In this document: in pieces, positions 8,438 to 18,568 of the stretch
Numbering within the stretch: the stretch's first letter is position 1
How the letters are laid out: each line of letters opens with the position of its first letter
NCBI RefSeq assembly: GCF_020075545.1
Contig: NZ_JAIQZK010000001.1
Location: 806,001-870,000 of the forward strand
Source: Nocardioides sp. TRM66260-LWL
GTDB lineage: Bacteria > Actinomycetota > Actinomycetes > Propionibacteriales > Nocardioidaceae
Length of the DNA: 64,000 nucleotides
Direction of reading: 5' to 3'
Notes under the pieces: model-generated
Databases searched by the model: none
Told to the model about the DNA's origin: nothing
What the model saw: only the letters and a program-made list of their open reading frames with translations
Translations under genes and position numbers: made by a program

Positions 8438-8490
8438 GCCCTTCACCCTACGCCGGTGAGCCAGGTCTCCCGGCGTCCGGGCGGAGGGCC

Positions 8491-9486
8491 TCAGACGTCC
8501 CGTCGGCGGAAGGCGACGAGCGACGCCGCGCCCACCGCGGCGAGCAGCCCGCCGGCGTACCCGACGCCGCCCGCGAGGCCCAGCTGCCGGGTGCTGAGGC
8601 AGGCGGGGTCGCCCTCGGCCTCCCCGGTCGAGCCGTTCGGGTCGGCCGAGGCGGTGCTGCACCGCTCGGGCACGTCGACGTAGTAGCTGGTGCCGTCGAG
8701 GACGATCGCCTCCAGGTTCACGTCCGGCGCCCACCGGGGGCTCAGGCCGAGGGCGCCCAGGGCGAGGCCGGTGCCGACGGCGACCGCGAAGAGCACGCCG
8801 ATCGTCGCGCCGGTGCTGCGCAGCAGCGTGGTGAGGGCGAAGCCGCCGAGCGCCGCGCCCGCGACGAGCAGGCTCGACCGCACCACCTGCAGCACGAGGT
8901 CGCCGGTGCCGTGCTCGCGGGTGCCCAGCGGCGGCAGGCCGCGGGCGTCGACCACCGTGGTGACGACCACCCAGAAGCCGGTCAGCACGACCGCCGTGAC
9001 GACGAGGCCGACCAGCGTGACGGCGGCCGCCTTCGCCGCCCACACCCGGCCGCGGCGGGCCTCGAAGAGCAGCTGGTTGGTGATCGAGCCGGTGGCCCAG
9101 TCGTGCCCCGCGAACGTGGCACCGACCAGCAGCAGCAGGCCGGCGAGCAGCCCGACCAGGCCGACCACGGTGCCGGTGAACTCGCTGTCGACGTCGAGCT
9201 GCTCCTGGTAGCCGGTGGTCGCGATCGCCTCGCACGCCGCCTGCGCCTCCGCCGTGCCCGGACGCGCGGTCGAGCCGGCGAAGTCGGAGGGCTGCTGCAC
9301 GCACTCGGCGATCAGGCCGGCGTTCGCGTCGAGGAGCGCGGCGCGGTCGGCATCGGTGAGCGGCGCGGTGCCGTGGATGCGGGCGAAGGTGAGCGCGGCG
9401 GGCAGCAGGATCGCCAGCGCGACCAGCGCCAGGACGCCGCGGCGCCAGCGCAGGCGGGTCAGCTCGACCCGCAGCAGCCCGATCAC
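8491..9486 (-). CDS. ABC transporter permease (ABC-2 type)
   Basis: 331 residues. The GTG start (9484-9486) overlaps the TGA of the ATPase gene, so the pair is translationally coupled. There are about six hydrophobic segments, the first at residues 15-35 ([18 protein letters not shown]), then a soluble loop with four acidic/aromatic blocks before [40 protein letters not shown] is the typical ABC-2 element between helices 2 and 3. The final helix ends in VAFRRRDV. It probably exports a drug, peptide or lipid. The extracytoplasmic loop carries Cys residues ([16 protein letters not shown]) that might pair. The substrate is not predictable. Confidence 0.85.
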   Translation of the reverse strand: MIGLLRVELTRLRWRRGVLALVALAILLPAALTFARIHGTAPLTDADRAALLDANAGLIAECVQQPSDFAGSTARPGTAEAQAACEAIATTGYQEQLDVDSEFTGTVVGLVGLLAGLLLLVGATFAGHDWATGSITNQLLFEARRGRVWAAKAAAVTLVGLVVTAVVLTGFWVVVTTVVDARGLPPLGTREHGTGDLVLQVVRSSLLVAGAALGGFALTTLLRSTGATIGVLFAVAVGTGLALGALGLSPRWAPDVNLEAIVLDGTSYYVDVPERCSTASADPNGSTGEAEGDPACLSTRQLGLAGGVGYAGGLLAAVGAASLVAFRRRDV

Positions 9487-10451
9487 GCCGCCCCCATCTC
9501 GGTGCCGGAGGTGAGCTCGAGGAACACCGACTCCAGGTCGCGGCGCAGCGGGGTGAGCTCGCTGAGCCACAGGCCGGCGCCGGCCAGGGCGCGGGTGACG
9601 TCCTCGGGACGCTCGGTGGTCACCGTCAGCCCGCCCGTGGGGCTCGCGCCGGGCGGGCCGACGTCGAACCCGGCGTCGCGCAGCACCCGGCGGGCGTCGT
9701 CCAGGGAGCCGCCGGCGGGCAGGGCGACCCGGTAGGCGGACGTGCCGCCGACCAGCTCCTCCACGCGCCCGGACGCCAGCAGCCGGCCCCGGCCGATGAT
9801 CGTCGCCGAGGTGCACACCTGCTGCACCTCGGCGAGGATGTGCGAGCTCAGCAGCACCGTGACGCCGGACGCGCCGAGGTCGCGGATCGTCTCCCGGATC
9901 TCCCGGATGCCGGCGGGGTCGAGGCCGTTGGTCGGCTCGTCGAGGATCAGCAGGTCCGGGTCCTTGAGCAGGGTCGCCGCGATCGCCAGCCGCTGCTTCA
10001 TGCCCAGCGAGTACGAGCGGTAGGCGTCGCCGTCGCGGCCGGTGAGCCCGACGGTCTCGACGGCCTTGGCCACCTGCGCGGCGGGCGTCCCGCGGCCGGC
10101 GGCGTCGGTCTCGAGACTGCGGGCGAGCAGCAGCAGGTTGCGCCGGCCGCTCAGGTGCGGGGAGAACTTCGGGCTCTCCACGACCGCGCCGACGCGGTGC
10201 ATCACGGCCGGCAGCCGCTGCGGCACGGGCTCGCCGAGCAGCCGCATCGTCCCCGAGGTCGGGCGCGCGAGCCCGAGCAGCATGCGGATCGTCGTCGTCT
10301 TGCCCGAGCCGTTGGGCCCCAGGAACCCGTGGACGCCGCCGCGCGGCACCGCGAGGTCGAGGTCGTCGACGGCCACCCGGACGCCGTGGCGGGTCGCGTA
10401 CTGCTTGCGCAGCCGCTCGGTCTGGATCACGAGCTCCATGACGGGAGCCAA
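9483..10451 (-). CDS. ABC transporter ATP-binding protein
   Basis: 322 residues. Walker [10 protein letters not shown] (about 45-53), Q-loop region [10 protein letters not shown], signature YSLGMKQRL, Walker [14 protein letters not shown] and H-loop LSSHIL are all intact. A C-terminal 90-residue extension ([11 protein letters not shown] onward) is typical of DrrA/BcrA-like export ATPases. Two starts are possible: a TTG at 10451 has AAAGGA at the right distance, while the ATG at 10439 has no clear ribosome site; the TTG is used here. It drives the permease that follows with a GTGA overlap. A bacitracin- or daunorubicin-like efflux role is only family-level. Confidence 0.9.
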   Translation of the reverse strand: MAPVMELVIQTERLRKQYATRHGVRVAVDDLDLAVPRGGVHGFLGPNGSGKTTTIRMLLGLARPTSGTMRLLGEPVPQRLPAVMHRVGAVVESPKFSPHLSGRRNLLLLARSLETDAAGRGTPAAQVAKAVETVGLTGRDGDAYRSYSLGMKQRLAIAATLLKDPDLLILDEPTNGLDPAGIREIRETIRDLGASGVTVLLSSHILAEVQQVCTSATIIGRGRLLASGRVEELVGGTSAYRVALPAGGSLDDARRVLRDAGFDVGPPGASPTGGLTVTTERPEDVTRALAGAGLWLSELTPLRRDLESVFLELTSGTEMGAA

Positions 10452-10510
10452 CCAGCGTCCTTTACCTTCGCGCGAGCGGACGCGCCGGAGCGCCGGCGCC
10501 GACCTCTCGC

Positions 10511-10530
10511 GGTCTAGCGCGGTCTAGCGC
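10511..10530. repeat. Exact 10-bp tandem duplication at the lipB stop codon
   Basis: GGTCTAGCGC occurs twice in tandem (10511-10520 and 10521-10530), followed by a partial third copy. The lipB stop TAG (10526-10524) lies in the second copy, so replication slippage here would move the end of the gene only slightly. Confidence 0.8.
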
Positions 10531-11255
10531 GGTGCGATCAGCTCGACGCGGGGCCCGCGGCCCGGCTCGGGGCGCGGGTCGTAGTCGGGCGTCGCCTCGT
10601 AGGGCTCCCAGGCGAGCATGCGGGTCAGGTGCGTCTGCAGCACCGGCAGCACCTCGGTGACGGGGACGTCGCGCCCGAGCTCGCGGCTCAGCGAGGTGAC
10701 CCCGGCGTCGGCGATGCCGCACGGCACGAACCCGTCGTACCAGCCGAGGTCGACGTCGCAGTTGAGCGAGATGCCGTGCATCGTGACGCCCTGGCTGACC
10801 CGCAGCCCGATCGCGCCGACCTTGCGCTCGGGCCGCCCGTCGGGCGTCGCGCGCAGCCACACGCCGCTGCGACCGGGCACCCGGGCGGTGGCGACGCCGA
10901 GCTCGCCGCAGGTGCCGATCATCGCCTCCTCGAGGCGGCGCACGAAGTCGACCACGAGCACGTGGTCGGGCAGCCGGACGATCGGGTAGGCCACCAGCTG
11001 GCCGGGACCGTGGAAGGTGATCTTGCCGCCGCGGTCGACGTCGACCACCGGCGCGCCGCCGGTGTCGACCGGACGCTCGTGGGCGTCGGTGCGCTTGCCG
11101 GCGGTGAAGGTCGGCGGGTGCTCGAGCAGGAGCACGGTGTCGGGTCGGGTGCCGGCGACGACCTCGGCGTGCACCGAGCGCTGCACCTCCCACGCGGCCA
11201 GGTAGTCGACCGCGTCGGCGCCCAGGCCGACGACCTCCCACTGCGTCTGCGCCAT
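10524..11255 (-). CDS. lipB: Octanoyl-[acyl-carrier-protein]:protein octanoyltransferase
   Basis: 243 residues. It moves octanoyl from ACP to the lipoyl domains of E2 and GcvH, after which LipA adds sulfur. Family motifs: [15 protein letters not shown] (about 42-55), [18 protein letters not shown] (76-92), catalytic Lys145 in [23 protein letters not shown], and nucleophile Cys179 in [20 protein letters not shown] lies seven bases before the ATG at 11255, so the mRNA is probably leaderless. It is divergent from a small lipoprotein gene, and its functional partners lipA and sucB flank it. Confidence 0.96.
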   Translation of the reverse strand: MAQTQWEVVGLGADAVDYLAAWEVQRSVHAEVVAGTRPDTVLLLEHPPTFTAGKRTDAHERPVDTGGAPVVDVDRGGKITFHGPGQLVAYPIVRLPDHVLVVDFVRRLEEAMIGTCGELGVATARVPGRSGVWLRATPDGRPERKVGAIGLRVSQGVTMHGISLNCDVDLGWYDGFVPCGIADAGVTSLSRELGRDVPVTEVLPVLQTHLTRMLAWEPYEATPDYDPRPEPGRGPRVELIAPR

Positions 11256-11323
11256 GCGCCCGAGCCTACGCCCGGCTGTGGACGCGGCCGCTCGCGCCGG
11301 CGCGCCCGGGGTAGGCGGACGGC

Positions 11324-11893
11324 GTGCCTCGCCCGCTGCCGCTCCTTCCGACTCTCGTGATCCTCCTGCCGGTCCTGCTGCTCGGTGGGTGCAGCCGCGG
11401 CACCGACGCCGCGCCGGTCTCGTCGGAGCCCGCGGCCACGTCGGCCGCGACGACGGAGGACGTCGGGGCGCCGGCCGTCCAGCGGGCCCTGGCGGCCTGG
11501 CGCACCTGGGACGCCGCCCGCGCGGCCGCCTGGCGCGACGCGGACCCCGCCGCCCTCGCCCGGCTCTACCGGCCGGGCGCCGCGGCGGGCCGGGCCGACG
11601 TCGCGGCGCTGCGGGCGTGGAGCGACGCCGGGTGGCGGGTCGAGGGCCTGACGACGCGGCTCGTCGCGGTGCGCCGGGTCGCCCGCGCGGGCGACGGCTG
11701 GGGGCTCGAGCTCGACGCCCAGGTGGCCCCCGGTGCGGCGGCGATCCGCCGGGACGCGCGGCTGCCCCTGCCGCGCGACCCGCTGCGACGTCGCGTGGTC
11801 GTGCTCGAGCGCGTCGACGCCGGCTGGCGGGCCGTGCGGCTGACCGGCGTCAGCCCGCGTGACCGGCCAGACCGGTCGCGATCACCTCGCTGA
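11324..11893 (+). CDS. Small lipoprotein of unknown function
   Basis: 189 residues from GTG 11324. A hydrophobic signal ends in the lipobox LLLGGCSRG, so the protein is probably lipidated and anchored outside the membrane. An Ala/Thr-rich linker is followed by [20 protein letters not shown], a helix-rich start resembling SnoaL/NTF2-like folds, then strands ending in [19 protein letters not shown]. An NTF2-like binding domain is a reasonable guess. The last 44 bases overlap the 3' end of the convergent SDR gene. Confidence 0.65.
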   Translation: MPRPLPLLPTLVILLPVLLLGGCSRGTDAAPVSSEPAATSAATTEDVGAPAVQRALAAWRTWDAARAAAWRDADPAALARLYRPGAAAGRADVAALRAWSDAGWRVEGLTTRLVAVRRVARAGDGWGLELDAQVAPGAAAIRRDARLPLPRDPLRRRVVVLERVDAGWRAVRLTGVSPRDRPDRSRSPR

Positions 11894-12767
11894 CGCCCGG
11901 GTCGGAGAAGACGTACCCGGCGTCGAGCAGGGTCTGCGGGCGGACGTTCACCGAGCCGAGCAGCTCCGGCGCCATCCGTCCGGTCGCGGTGCGGATGATC
12001 GGCGCCGGCACCGCGGCGAACGCCGGACGGTGCAGCGCCTTGGCCAGGGTGCGGGTGAACTCGGCGTTCGTCGGAGTCGTGACGCAGCACAGGTTCGCCG
12101 GGCCGGACGCGCTCGGGTGCTCGGCCAGGTGCGCGACGCCGCCGAGCCAGTCGCGCAGCGAGATCATCGGCATGTGCTGGCGGCCCGAGCCGAGACGCCC
12201 GCCGAGGCCCGTCCGGAACAGCAGCGAGAGGGGCTTCAGCGGGGCGCTGGTGCGATCCATGACGGGCGCGGTGCGCAGCAGCACGACTCGCGCGCCGGCG
12301 TTCGCGGCCGGCGCGGTGGCGCCCTCCCACTGGCGGCACACCTCGGTGAGCAGGGCGTGGCCCCGGGTGTCGGCGGTCTCGGTGAGCACCTGGTCGGCGT
12401 GGTCGCCGTAGTAGGCGATGCCGCTGCCCGCGAGGAACGCCGGCGGGCTGCCGGCCGCCGCGATCGCTTCGGCCAGCACCCGGGTCGTCGTCACCCGCGA
12501 GCGCAGCAGCTCGTCGGACCACTTCCTGCTGTGCGGGTTGCCCAGCGTGGGGGAGCCGGCGAGGTTCACCACGACGTCGGCCGCCGCGATCAGCGCGGGG
12601 TCGAGCCGCTTCTCGGGGTCGTCGGCGTACGGGTCCCAGGTCGACTCCTTCGGCCCCGCGGGACGACGCACGAGGGTCGTCACGCTGTGCCCGCGCTCGC
12701 GCAGGGTGCGGACGAGGTGAGTGCCGAGGAACCCCGACGAGCCGGCGACGACGACGTGGAGACTCAT
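11850..12767 (-). CDS. TIGR01777-type SDR epimerase-like protein
   Basis: 305 residues from ATG 12767 (MSLHVVVAGSSGFLGTHLVR). The N-terminal Rossmann motif GSSGFLGTHL binds NAD(P). TIGR01777 hallmarks are GNPHSRKWSDELLRSRV, the atypical active-site region FLAGSGIAYYGD, and a C-terminal DUF1731 block with VNVRPQTLLDAGYVF. In E. coli the relative is YfcH; the plant relative acts in plastid division. The substrate is unknown. In actinobacteria this gene frequently sits beside sucB and lipB, as here. It lies 61 bases downstream of the fused ABC exporter on the same strand and may share its transcript. Confidence 0.88.
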   Translation of the reverse strand: MSLHVVVAGSSGFLGTHLVRTLRERGHSVTTLVRRPAGPKESTWDPYADDPEKRLDPALIAAADVVVNLAGSPTLGNPHSRKWSDELLRSRVTTTRVLAEAIAAAGSPPAFLAGSGIAYYGDHADQVLTETADTRGHALLTEVCRQWEGATAPAANAGARVVLLRTAPVMDRTSAPLKPLSLLFRTGLGGRLGSGRQHMPMISLRDWLGGVAHLAEHPSASGPANLCCVTTPTNAEFTRTLAKALHRPAFAAVPAPIIRTATGRMAPELLGSVNVRPQTLLDAGYVFSDPGVSEVIATGLAGHAG

Positions 12768-12828
12768 GGCGTCAGGGTGGCAGACGGCCGGTGACCGGCT
12801 GCTCACCCAGCGGTGCCCCCGCCGCGGC

Positions 12829-15800
12829 TCAGCCGGCCAGGTGGCTCCACCTAGACGCGAGGCTCGGCCACGGGCCGACGGCCGCCACCCGGCCGGCCTG
12901 CAGCACGACCACCCGGTCGGCGCGGGCCAGCGCCGCCGCCTTCGAGGTGGCGCCCAGCACCGCGCCGCCGCGCTCGCGCAGCGCCGCCCAGAGCTCGAGC
13001 TCGGTGGCGGCGTCGAGCGCCGAGGAGACGTCGTCGGCGAGCAGCAGGTCGGCGTCGCACGCCAGCGCCCGGGCGAGCGCGAGCCGCTGCACCTGGCCGC
13101 CCGAGAGCCGCACGCCGCGATGGCCGACGAGCGCCTCCGGTCCGCCGGCCGCGGCGAGGTCGCGCCCGAGCCGGGCGGCCGCGAGCGCCGGCTCGATGCG
13201 CCGGTCGGGGTGGTCGAGGCGGATGTTGTCGATGAACGAGCCCGACAGCACCCGGGGCACCTGCGCGACGTGCGCGACGTGCGGCGGGCGCAGCCAGGTC
13301 TCGGGATCGTCGACGACCCGGTCGTTCCAGCGGAGCTCGCCGCGGGTGCTGATCAGGCCGGCCAGCGCGCCGAGCAGGCTGGACTTGCCCGAGCCGATCG
13401 GCCCGAGCAGCAGCACGAGCTCGCCGGGGGCGAGGTCGAGGTCGACGTCGGCGACGCCGATCGTGCCGTCGTCGTGCACCGCAGTGAGCCCGCGCAGCGA
13501 CAGCGAGCGCAGCGGCTCGTGCGCGGCCGCGGTCGGCGCCGGCGCGACGCCCGAGATCAGGTCGACGCCGTCGGGCAGCTCGGTGAGCAGGCCGCCGCCG
13601 GCCAGCGGGCTGGTGGCCGCCAGCCAGGCGCGGGTGCCGGGCGCCTCGGTGATCGCCGAGCCCGCGACCCGGCCGAACCAGTCGAAGCCGGCCACGGCGT
13701 TGGCGACGAGCAGGGTCGTGGCCAGGCCCCAGACGCCGAGGTCGAACGCGGCCCACGCCGCGACGATGCCGGCCTGCACCATGACGATCGGGACGCCCTC
13801 GAGCAGCGCCTTGACGCGGTACTCCATGACGGTGGCCTCGACGCGGCCGCCGTCGACCTCGCCGAGGTGCCGGTGCACGTGGTCGGTGGCGCCGGCGAGC
13901 TTGACGGTGCGCACGCACTCCATCGCCGAGACCAGCGCCCGGCCGAACCCGGCGCGGGCGGTGGCGGACGCCGCGGCCGAGCGGCCCGCGACCCGGCGGC
14001 CGAGCGCGGACGACCCCGCGGAGGCGACCATGACCGCGACGAGCACCAGGCCGGCCAGCGGGGTGCCGGCCACGACCATGGTGATGACGACGATGCCGGC
14101 GCCGTTGAGCAGGTCGACCCAGCGGTCGGAGTACTGCGCGAGCCGGTCGGCGTCCATGGCGCGGCTGACGACCTCGCCCGGCGGGGTGCGCAGCAGGCGC
14201 CGCGGCGTCACCTGGCCGGCGAGCACCGCGGCCCGCACCCGCAGCTTCACGTCGACCCACCAGCGCACGTAGACCACCAGCGCCTGCGAGAGCAGCACGG
14301 GGCCGGCGAGCAGGAAGACGACGACGACCGCGGTGAGCGCCCACGGCGTGGTGCCGGCCTGGAGGTCGGTGACCACGTGGCCCCACACCCAGCCGGTGAG
14401 CGCGCCGAACGCCCCGAGCACGGCGGAGAGCAGGAAGAGCAGGAGCCCGGTGAGGCTCCAGCGCGGCATCGACAGCAGCGCCGCGGTGGTCGAGCGGGTG
14501 AGGCTCGGCACCTCCTCGGTGGCAGGCGGCTCGGGCGCGGCGGAGGTGCGGCGGACGCCGCCGACCGCCGTCCGCGCGGGCTCGCCCGCGGGCGCCGTGG
14601 AACCCGGGGACCGGTCGGCACCCGCGGCCGGAACGGCGTCGGGCAGCGTCGAGACCGGCGCGCCGCCGCGCTCGTCGGAGGCGGTGAGCAGGTCGCGGAA
14701 CGGTCCGGGGACCAGCGCCAGCTCGGCGCGGGCGCCGCTCTGGACGACGCGTCCGTCGTCGAGCACGGCCAGGCGCTCGGCCCGGGCGGTGGTGGAGAGT
14801 CGGTGGGCCACGAGCAGGCCGGTGCGTCCGCGCAGCAGGCGGTCGGCCGCGCGGACGACCTGCGCCTCGGTGACGGGGTCCATGCGGGCGGTGGCCTCGT
14901 CGAGCACGACGATGCGCACGTCGCGCACCAGCAGCCGGGCGAAGGCCACGAGCTGCTCCTCGCCGGCCGACAGCGTGGTGCCGCCGGCGCCGAGCGGGGT
15001 GTCGAGCCCCTGGGGCAGCCCGGCGACCCAGGCCTCGAGGCCCAGCTCGGCCACGGCGGCCTCGACCCGCTCGCGCGGCAGGTCGGCGAAGAGCGTGATG
15101 TTCTCCGCGACCGTGCCCGCGAGGATCTCGGTGCGCTGGGTGACCACGCCGATGCCCGAGCGCAGCTGCTGCAGGTCGAGGTCGCGGACGTCGACGCCGC
15201 CGATCAGGACGCTGCCGCGCGGCGGCTCCACGGCCCGCGACACCAGGGAGGCCAGCGTCGACTTGCCCGAGCCGGTGCGCCCGACGAGCGCGCAGGTCTG
15301 GCCCGCGGGCACGTGCAGGTCGACGCCGGCCAGCGCGAAGCGTCCGGTGCCGTAGCTGAAGCGCAGGTCGCGGAACTCGACGTCGAGCAGCCCGTCGGGT
15401 AGCGGACGGCCGCCCACCGGCTCGGGCTCGACCTCGAGCAGGGAGCGCAGGCGCAGCACGGCGCCGAAGCCGGCCTGGATCTCGGGCAGGTGCCGGGCGA
15501 CCATGTCGACCTGGCCGACGAAGTTGCCGGCCACCAGGAACAGGGTGACCAGCGAGGCGGTCGAGAGCCGGTCGGAGCCGGCCAGGGCCACGCCCACGAC
15601 CGCCACCACGACCAGCAGGCTGTGCAGCACCACCCCGGTGCGCAGGCTGATCGAGCGCTGCAGCAGCGAGACCCGCCAGAACCGCTCGTGGACGACGGCC
15701 GCGAGCTCGCTGGAGCGGCGCAGCACGTGCGCCTGGCCGAGGCTGGTGCGCAGGTCGTCGCGGGCGGCGATGCCCTCCTCGGTGATCGCGGCGTGGTCGG

Positions 15801-16398
15801 TCCAGGCGATCTCCTCGGCGACCTTGCGGTCGGTGACGGCGCGCAGCAGCGGCCGCACCCACAGCAGCGCGGCCGCGGCGACGATCGGGAACAGGAGGAA
15901 CGCCGGCCACCAGGTGAGTCCGGCGATGATCCACAGCGGTCCGGCGCCGAGCACGGCGCGCAGCGTCATCCAGCCGATCTGCCGCAGGAACCGGCCGACC
16001 TCCCAGGTGTCGTCGTCGACGCGGTCGAGGATCTCGCCGACGGCGGTCTCGCCGAGCGCGGCGAGCGGCTGGGCGAGCGCGGCGTCGAGGAGGTCGGCGC
16101 GCAGCTCGCCCTCGGCGCGGGTGACCACGGCCGACCAGCCGGTGCGGGCGGCGGTCTCGACCAGCGCCCCGCCGAGCGCGCAGATCGCGAGCAGGCCGAT
16201 CAGGCCGGCGCCGGGGCCGTCGGCGATCCGCCCCGCCACGACGCTGGCGAGGGCGGCGCCGAGGGCGCCGATCACGCAGCCGAGCAGGCAGAGGGCCGTC
16301 GCGGGGCGCGCCAGTCGGCGCCAGTCGACCGGGCGTCGGTCGGGCGCGTGCGCCGTCCCCCCGGTGACGTCGGCCCGAGCATCCGTCGTCATCGTCAC
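12829..16398 (-). CDS. Fused ABC exporter, TMD-NBD-TMD-NBD, with degenerate second NBD
   Basis: 1189 residues. TAGCGT lies seven bases before the GTG at 16398, suggesting a leaderless start; an ATG two codons in is the alternative. It is a complete exporter in one chain: TMD1 (about 30-320), NBD1 (about 345-560), a Pro/Ala/Gly linker, TMD2 (about 650-930) and NBD2 (about 965-1189). NBD1 is intact (GRTGSGKST; TTLSAGEEQ; RIVVLDEAT; LVAHRLST). NBD2 has Walker A GPIGSGKSS and signature RLSGGQVQ, but Walker B ends LLLADDVS (Asp in place of the catalytic Glu), and the H-loop region reads LGATSKAAAL with no histidine. One ATP site is therefore probably inactive, as in asymmetric exporters. Substrate unknown; neighbours suggest no specific one. 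Confidence 0.93.
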   Translation of the reverse strand: MTMTTDARADVTGGTAHAPDRRPVDWRRLARPATALCLLGCVIGALGAALASVVAGRIADGPGAGLIGLLAICALGGALVETAARTGWSAVVTRAEGELRADLLDAALAQPLAALGETAVGEILDRVDDDTWEVGRFLRQIGWMTLRAVLGAGPLWIIAGLTWWPAFLLFPIVAAAALLWVRPLLRAVTDRKVAEEIAWTDHAAITEEGIAARDDLRTSLGQAHVLRRSSELAAVVHERFWRVSLLQRSISLRTGVVLHSLLVVVAVVGVALAGSDRLSTASLVTLFLVAGNFVGQVDMVARHLPEIQAGFGAVLRLRSLLEVEPEPVGGRPLPDGLLDVEFRDLRFSYGTGRFALAGVDLHVPAGQTCALVGRTGSGKSTLASLVSRAVEPPRGSVLIGGVDVRDLDLQQLRSGIGVVTQRTEILAGTVAENITLFADLPRERVEAAVAELGLEAWVAGLPQGLDTPLGAGGTTLSAGEEQLVAFARLLVRDVRIVVLDEATARMDPVTEAQVVRAADRLLRGRTGLLVAHRLSTTARAERLAVLDDGRVVQSGARAELALVPGPFRDLLTASDERGGAPVSTLPDAVPAAGADRSPGSTAPAGEPARTAVGGVRRTSAAPEPPATEEVPSLTRSTTAALLSMPRWSLTGLLLFLLSAVLGAFGALTGWVWGHVVTDLQAGTTPWALTAVVVVFLLAGPVLLSQALVVYVRWWVDVKLRVRAAVLAGQVTPRRLLRTPPGEVVSRAMDADRLAQYSDRWVDLLNGAGIVVITMVVAGTPLAGLVLVAVMVASAGSSALGRRVAGRSAAASATARAGFGRALVSAMECVRTVKLAGATDHVHRHLGEVDGGRVEATVMEYRVKALLEGVPIVMVQAGIVAAWAAFDLGVWGLATTLLVANAVAGFDWFGRVAGSAITEAPGTRAWLAATSPLAGGGLLTELPDGVDLISGVAPAPTAAAHEPLRSLSLRGLTAVHDDGTIGVADVDLDLAPGELVLLLGPIGSGKSSLLGALAGLISTRGELRWNDRVVDDPETWLRPPHVAHVAQVPRVLSGSFIDNIRLDHPDRRIEPALAAARLGRDLAAAGGPEALVGHRGVRLSGGQVQRLALARALACDADLLLADDVSSALDAATELELWAALRERGGAVLGATSKAAALARADRVVVLQAGRVAAVGPWPSLASRWSHLAG

Positions 16399-16472
16399 GG
16401 GGCCGACGCTATCCGTTGGCGACGACAACCTTCGAATCGTTTTCCGGCCCGGGCGGGTGTCCGCCGGACGGA

Positions 16473-16510
16473 CTGCGGCCCCGTCTCGCCGGAGCGGGAC
16501 GGGGCCGCAG
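16473..16510 (-). terminator. Terminator after sucB
   Basis: A 17-base stem with one G-T pair: CTGCGGCCCCGTCTCGC (16473-16489) pairs with GCGGGACGGGGCCGCAG (16494-16510) across a 4-base loop, 34 bases past the sucB stop and before the ABC exporter start. There is no clear T-run, as usual in this GC range. Confidence 0.7.
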
Positions 16511-16543
16511 GGTGCCGCAGCGTGCCTGGGTGCGAGCCGGAGG

Positions 16544-18370
16544 TCAGACCTCGAACGCGCCGGCCTCGAGGCGGACCTTGACGTCCTGCAGGAACCGGCC
16601 GGCGTCGGCGCCGTCGATCAGCTGGTGGTCGTAGGTGAGCGCCAGGTACACCATGTGGCGCACCGCGATCGTCTCGCCGAGGTTCGGGTCGTCGATGACG
16701 ACCGGGCGCTTGACCACCGCGCCCGGGCCGAGGATCGCGACCTGCGGCTTGTTGATGATCGGGGTGTCCCACAGCGCGCCGACCGAGCCGAGGTTCGTGA
16801 TCGTGAACGTGCCGCCGGACAGCTCGTCGGGGCCGATCTTGTTCGTGCGGGTGCGCGCGGCGATGTCGGCGATCTTCTTCGCCAGGCCGGCGATCGAGAG
16901 GTCGCCGGCGTCCTTGACCACGGGGGTGATGAGGCCCTTGTCGGTGTCGACGGCCAGCGCGAGGTGCTCGCTGTCGTGGTAGGTGACCTCGCCCTTCTCG
17001 GTGTCGATCGTCGCGTTGAGCTTCGGGTGCGCCTTGAGGGCGTCGATCGAGGCCTTGGCGAAGAACGGCAGGTACGAGAGCTTGACGCCCTCGCGGGCCA
17101 GGAAGTCGGCCTTCACGCTGTCGCGCAGGCGCGCGATGTTGGTGACGTCGACCTCGACGACCTGGGTGAGCTGGGCCGAGGTGTGCAGCGAGTCGACCAT
17201 GCGCGTGGCGATGATCTTGCGCAGCCGCGAGAGCGGCTCGGTGGTGCCGCGCAGCGGCGACGGGGTGACCGACGCGCCCGCGGGGGCGGCCGGGGCCGAC
17301 GCGGCGGGGGCGGCCGGGGCCGCAGGCGCCGGGGCGGCGGCCTTCGCGGCCGCGGCGGCGTCGAGGACGTCCTGCTTGCGGATGCGCCCGCCGACGCCGG
17401 TGCCGGTGACCGACGCGAGGTCGACGCCGTGCTGCGCGGCCAGCTTGCGCACCAGGGGAGTGACGTACCCGGCGCCACCGGGGACGGACGCGGCCGCCGG
17501 GGCTGCGGGAGCCGGGGCAGCCGGAGCCGGAGCGGGCGCCGCCGGGGCAGGCGGAGCGGCGTGGGCAGGGGGAGCCGGGGGAGCGGCGGGCGCCTGGGCG
17601 GCGGCCGCAGGAGCCGGAGTCGCGGCGGGGGCGGGCTCGGGCTCGGGCTCGGGCTCGGCGGGGGCCGCGGGCGCGGCCGGCGCGGGAGCGGCGGAGCCGT
17701 CGCCGATGACGGCGAGCTCGGCGCCGACCTCGACCGTCTCGTCCTCGGCGACGGTGATGCGCAGCAGCGTGCCGGCGACGGGGCTGGGGATCTCGGTGTC
17801 GACCTTGTCGGTGGAGACCTCGAGCAGCGGCTCGTCGACGGCGACCTCGTCGCCGACCTGCTTGAGCCAGCGGGTGACGGTGCCCTCGGTGACCGACTCG
17901 CCCAGCGCGGGGAGCGTCACGGAGGTGCCGGACGCCTCGCCGGAGCCGGAGGACGCCGCAGGCGCGGCCGGGGCGGCGGCGGGGGACTCGGGCTGCGGGT
18001 CGCCGGGCGGCAGCGAGCCGGTCTCCTCGACGATCTGCTGCTCCTGCTCGGCCTTCTTCGCGGCCTCCTCCTCGTTCGCGGGCTGCGCGACGGGGGTGGC
18101 GGAGTCGGTGGGCGCGTCGGCGGGGGACTCGCCCGCGTCGCCGATGACGGCGAGGATCGCGCCGACCTCGACGGTGTCGTCCTCGTTGGCGCGGATCTCC
18201 AGCAGGGTGCCGGCCACGGGGCTGGGGATCTCGGTGTCGACCTTGTCGGTGGAGACCTCGAGCAGGGGCTCGTCGACGGCCACGGTGTCGCCGACCTGCT
18301 TGAGCCAGCGGGTGACGGTGCCCTCGGTGACGGACTCTCCCAGAGCGGGGAGGTTGACTTCGGTGGCCAC
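16544..18370 (-). CDS. sucB: Dihydrolipoamide acyltransferase (E2), two lipoyl domains
   Basis: 608 residues; ATG with AAGGAAC upstream. It is the E2 core of a 2-oxoacid dehydrogenase, most likely 2-oxoglutarate dehydrogenase. It has two nearly identical lipoyl domains (about 2-78 with Lys43, and 150-224 with Lys189, both in STDKVDT), separated by Ala/Pro/Glu linkers that let them swing. A peripheral-subunit-binding domain follows (about 302-340; [20 protein letters not shown]), then the catalytic domain (about 372-608) with [14 protein letters not shown], carrying His582 and Asp586 of the acyltransferase site. LipB and LipA, which load these lysines, are encoded nearby. No lpd or E1 gene lies in the window. 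A branched-chain or pyruvate E2 cannot be fully excluded. Confidence 0.93.
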   Translation of the reverse strand: MATEVNLPALGESVTEGTVTRWLKQVGDTVAVDEPLLEVSTDKVDTEIPSPVAGTLLEIRANEDDTVEVGAILAVIGDAGESPADAPTDSATPVAQPANEEEAAKKAEQEQQIVEETGSLPPGDPQPESPAAAPAAPAASSGSGEASGTSVTLPALGESVTEGTVTRWLKQVGDEVAVDEPLLEVSTDKVDTEIPSPVAGTLLRITVAEDETVEVGAELAVIGDGSAAPAPAAPAAPAEPEPEPEPAPAATPAPAAAAQAPAAPPAPPAHAAPPAPAAPAPAPAAPAPAAPAAASVPGGAGYVTPLVRKLAAQHGVDLASVTGTGVGGRIRKQDVLDAAAAAKAAAPAPAAPAAPAASAPAAPAGASVTPSPLRGTTEPLSRLRKIIATRMVDSLHTSAQLTQVVEVDVTNIARLRDSVKADFLAREGVKLSYLPFFAKASIDALKAHPKLNATIDTEKGEVTYHDSEHLALAVDTDKGLITPVVKDAGDLSIAGLAKKIADIAARTRTNKIGPDELSGGTFTITNLGSVGALWDTPIINKPQVAILGPGAVVKRPVVIDDPNLGETIAVRHMVYLALTYDHQLIDGADAGRFLQDVKVRLEAGAFEV

Positions 18371-18568
18371 GGCGGTTCCTTCTTCTCGAGACGTCCGGGT
18401 GCGAGCGGGTGCGCTCAGGCGGGCTCATCCTTGCACTCCCGGCGCGTGCGGCCACACCGGGCCGGGTGACCCGCGAGTAGGTTCCGCACCTCGCCGCCGG
18501 GGCCTCGGCTGGGGCGTCGGATCGCGGGTCGCGCCGCGCGGCCGCCGGCCTGCGGGCACACTGGAGCC

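Noticed and set aside
12768..12828. A separate terminator between the ABC exporter and the SDR gene
   Set aside because: Only weak pairing is visible, and the 61-base gap is compatible with a shared transcript.
12721..15402. A plus-strand frame of about 890 codons
   Set aside because: It is antisense to the fused ABC exporter, whose Walker and signature motifs are all on the minus strand.
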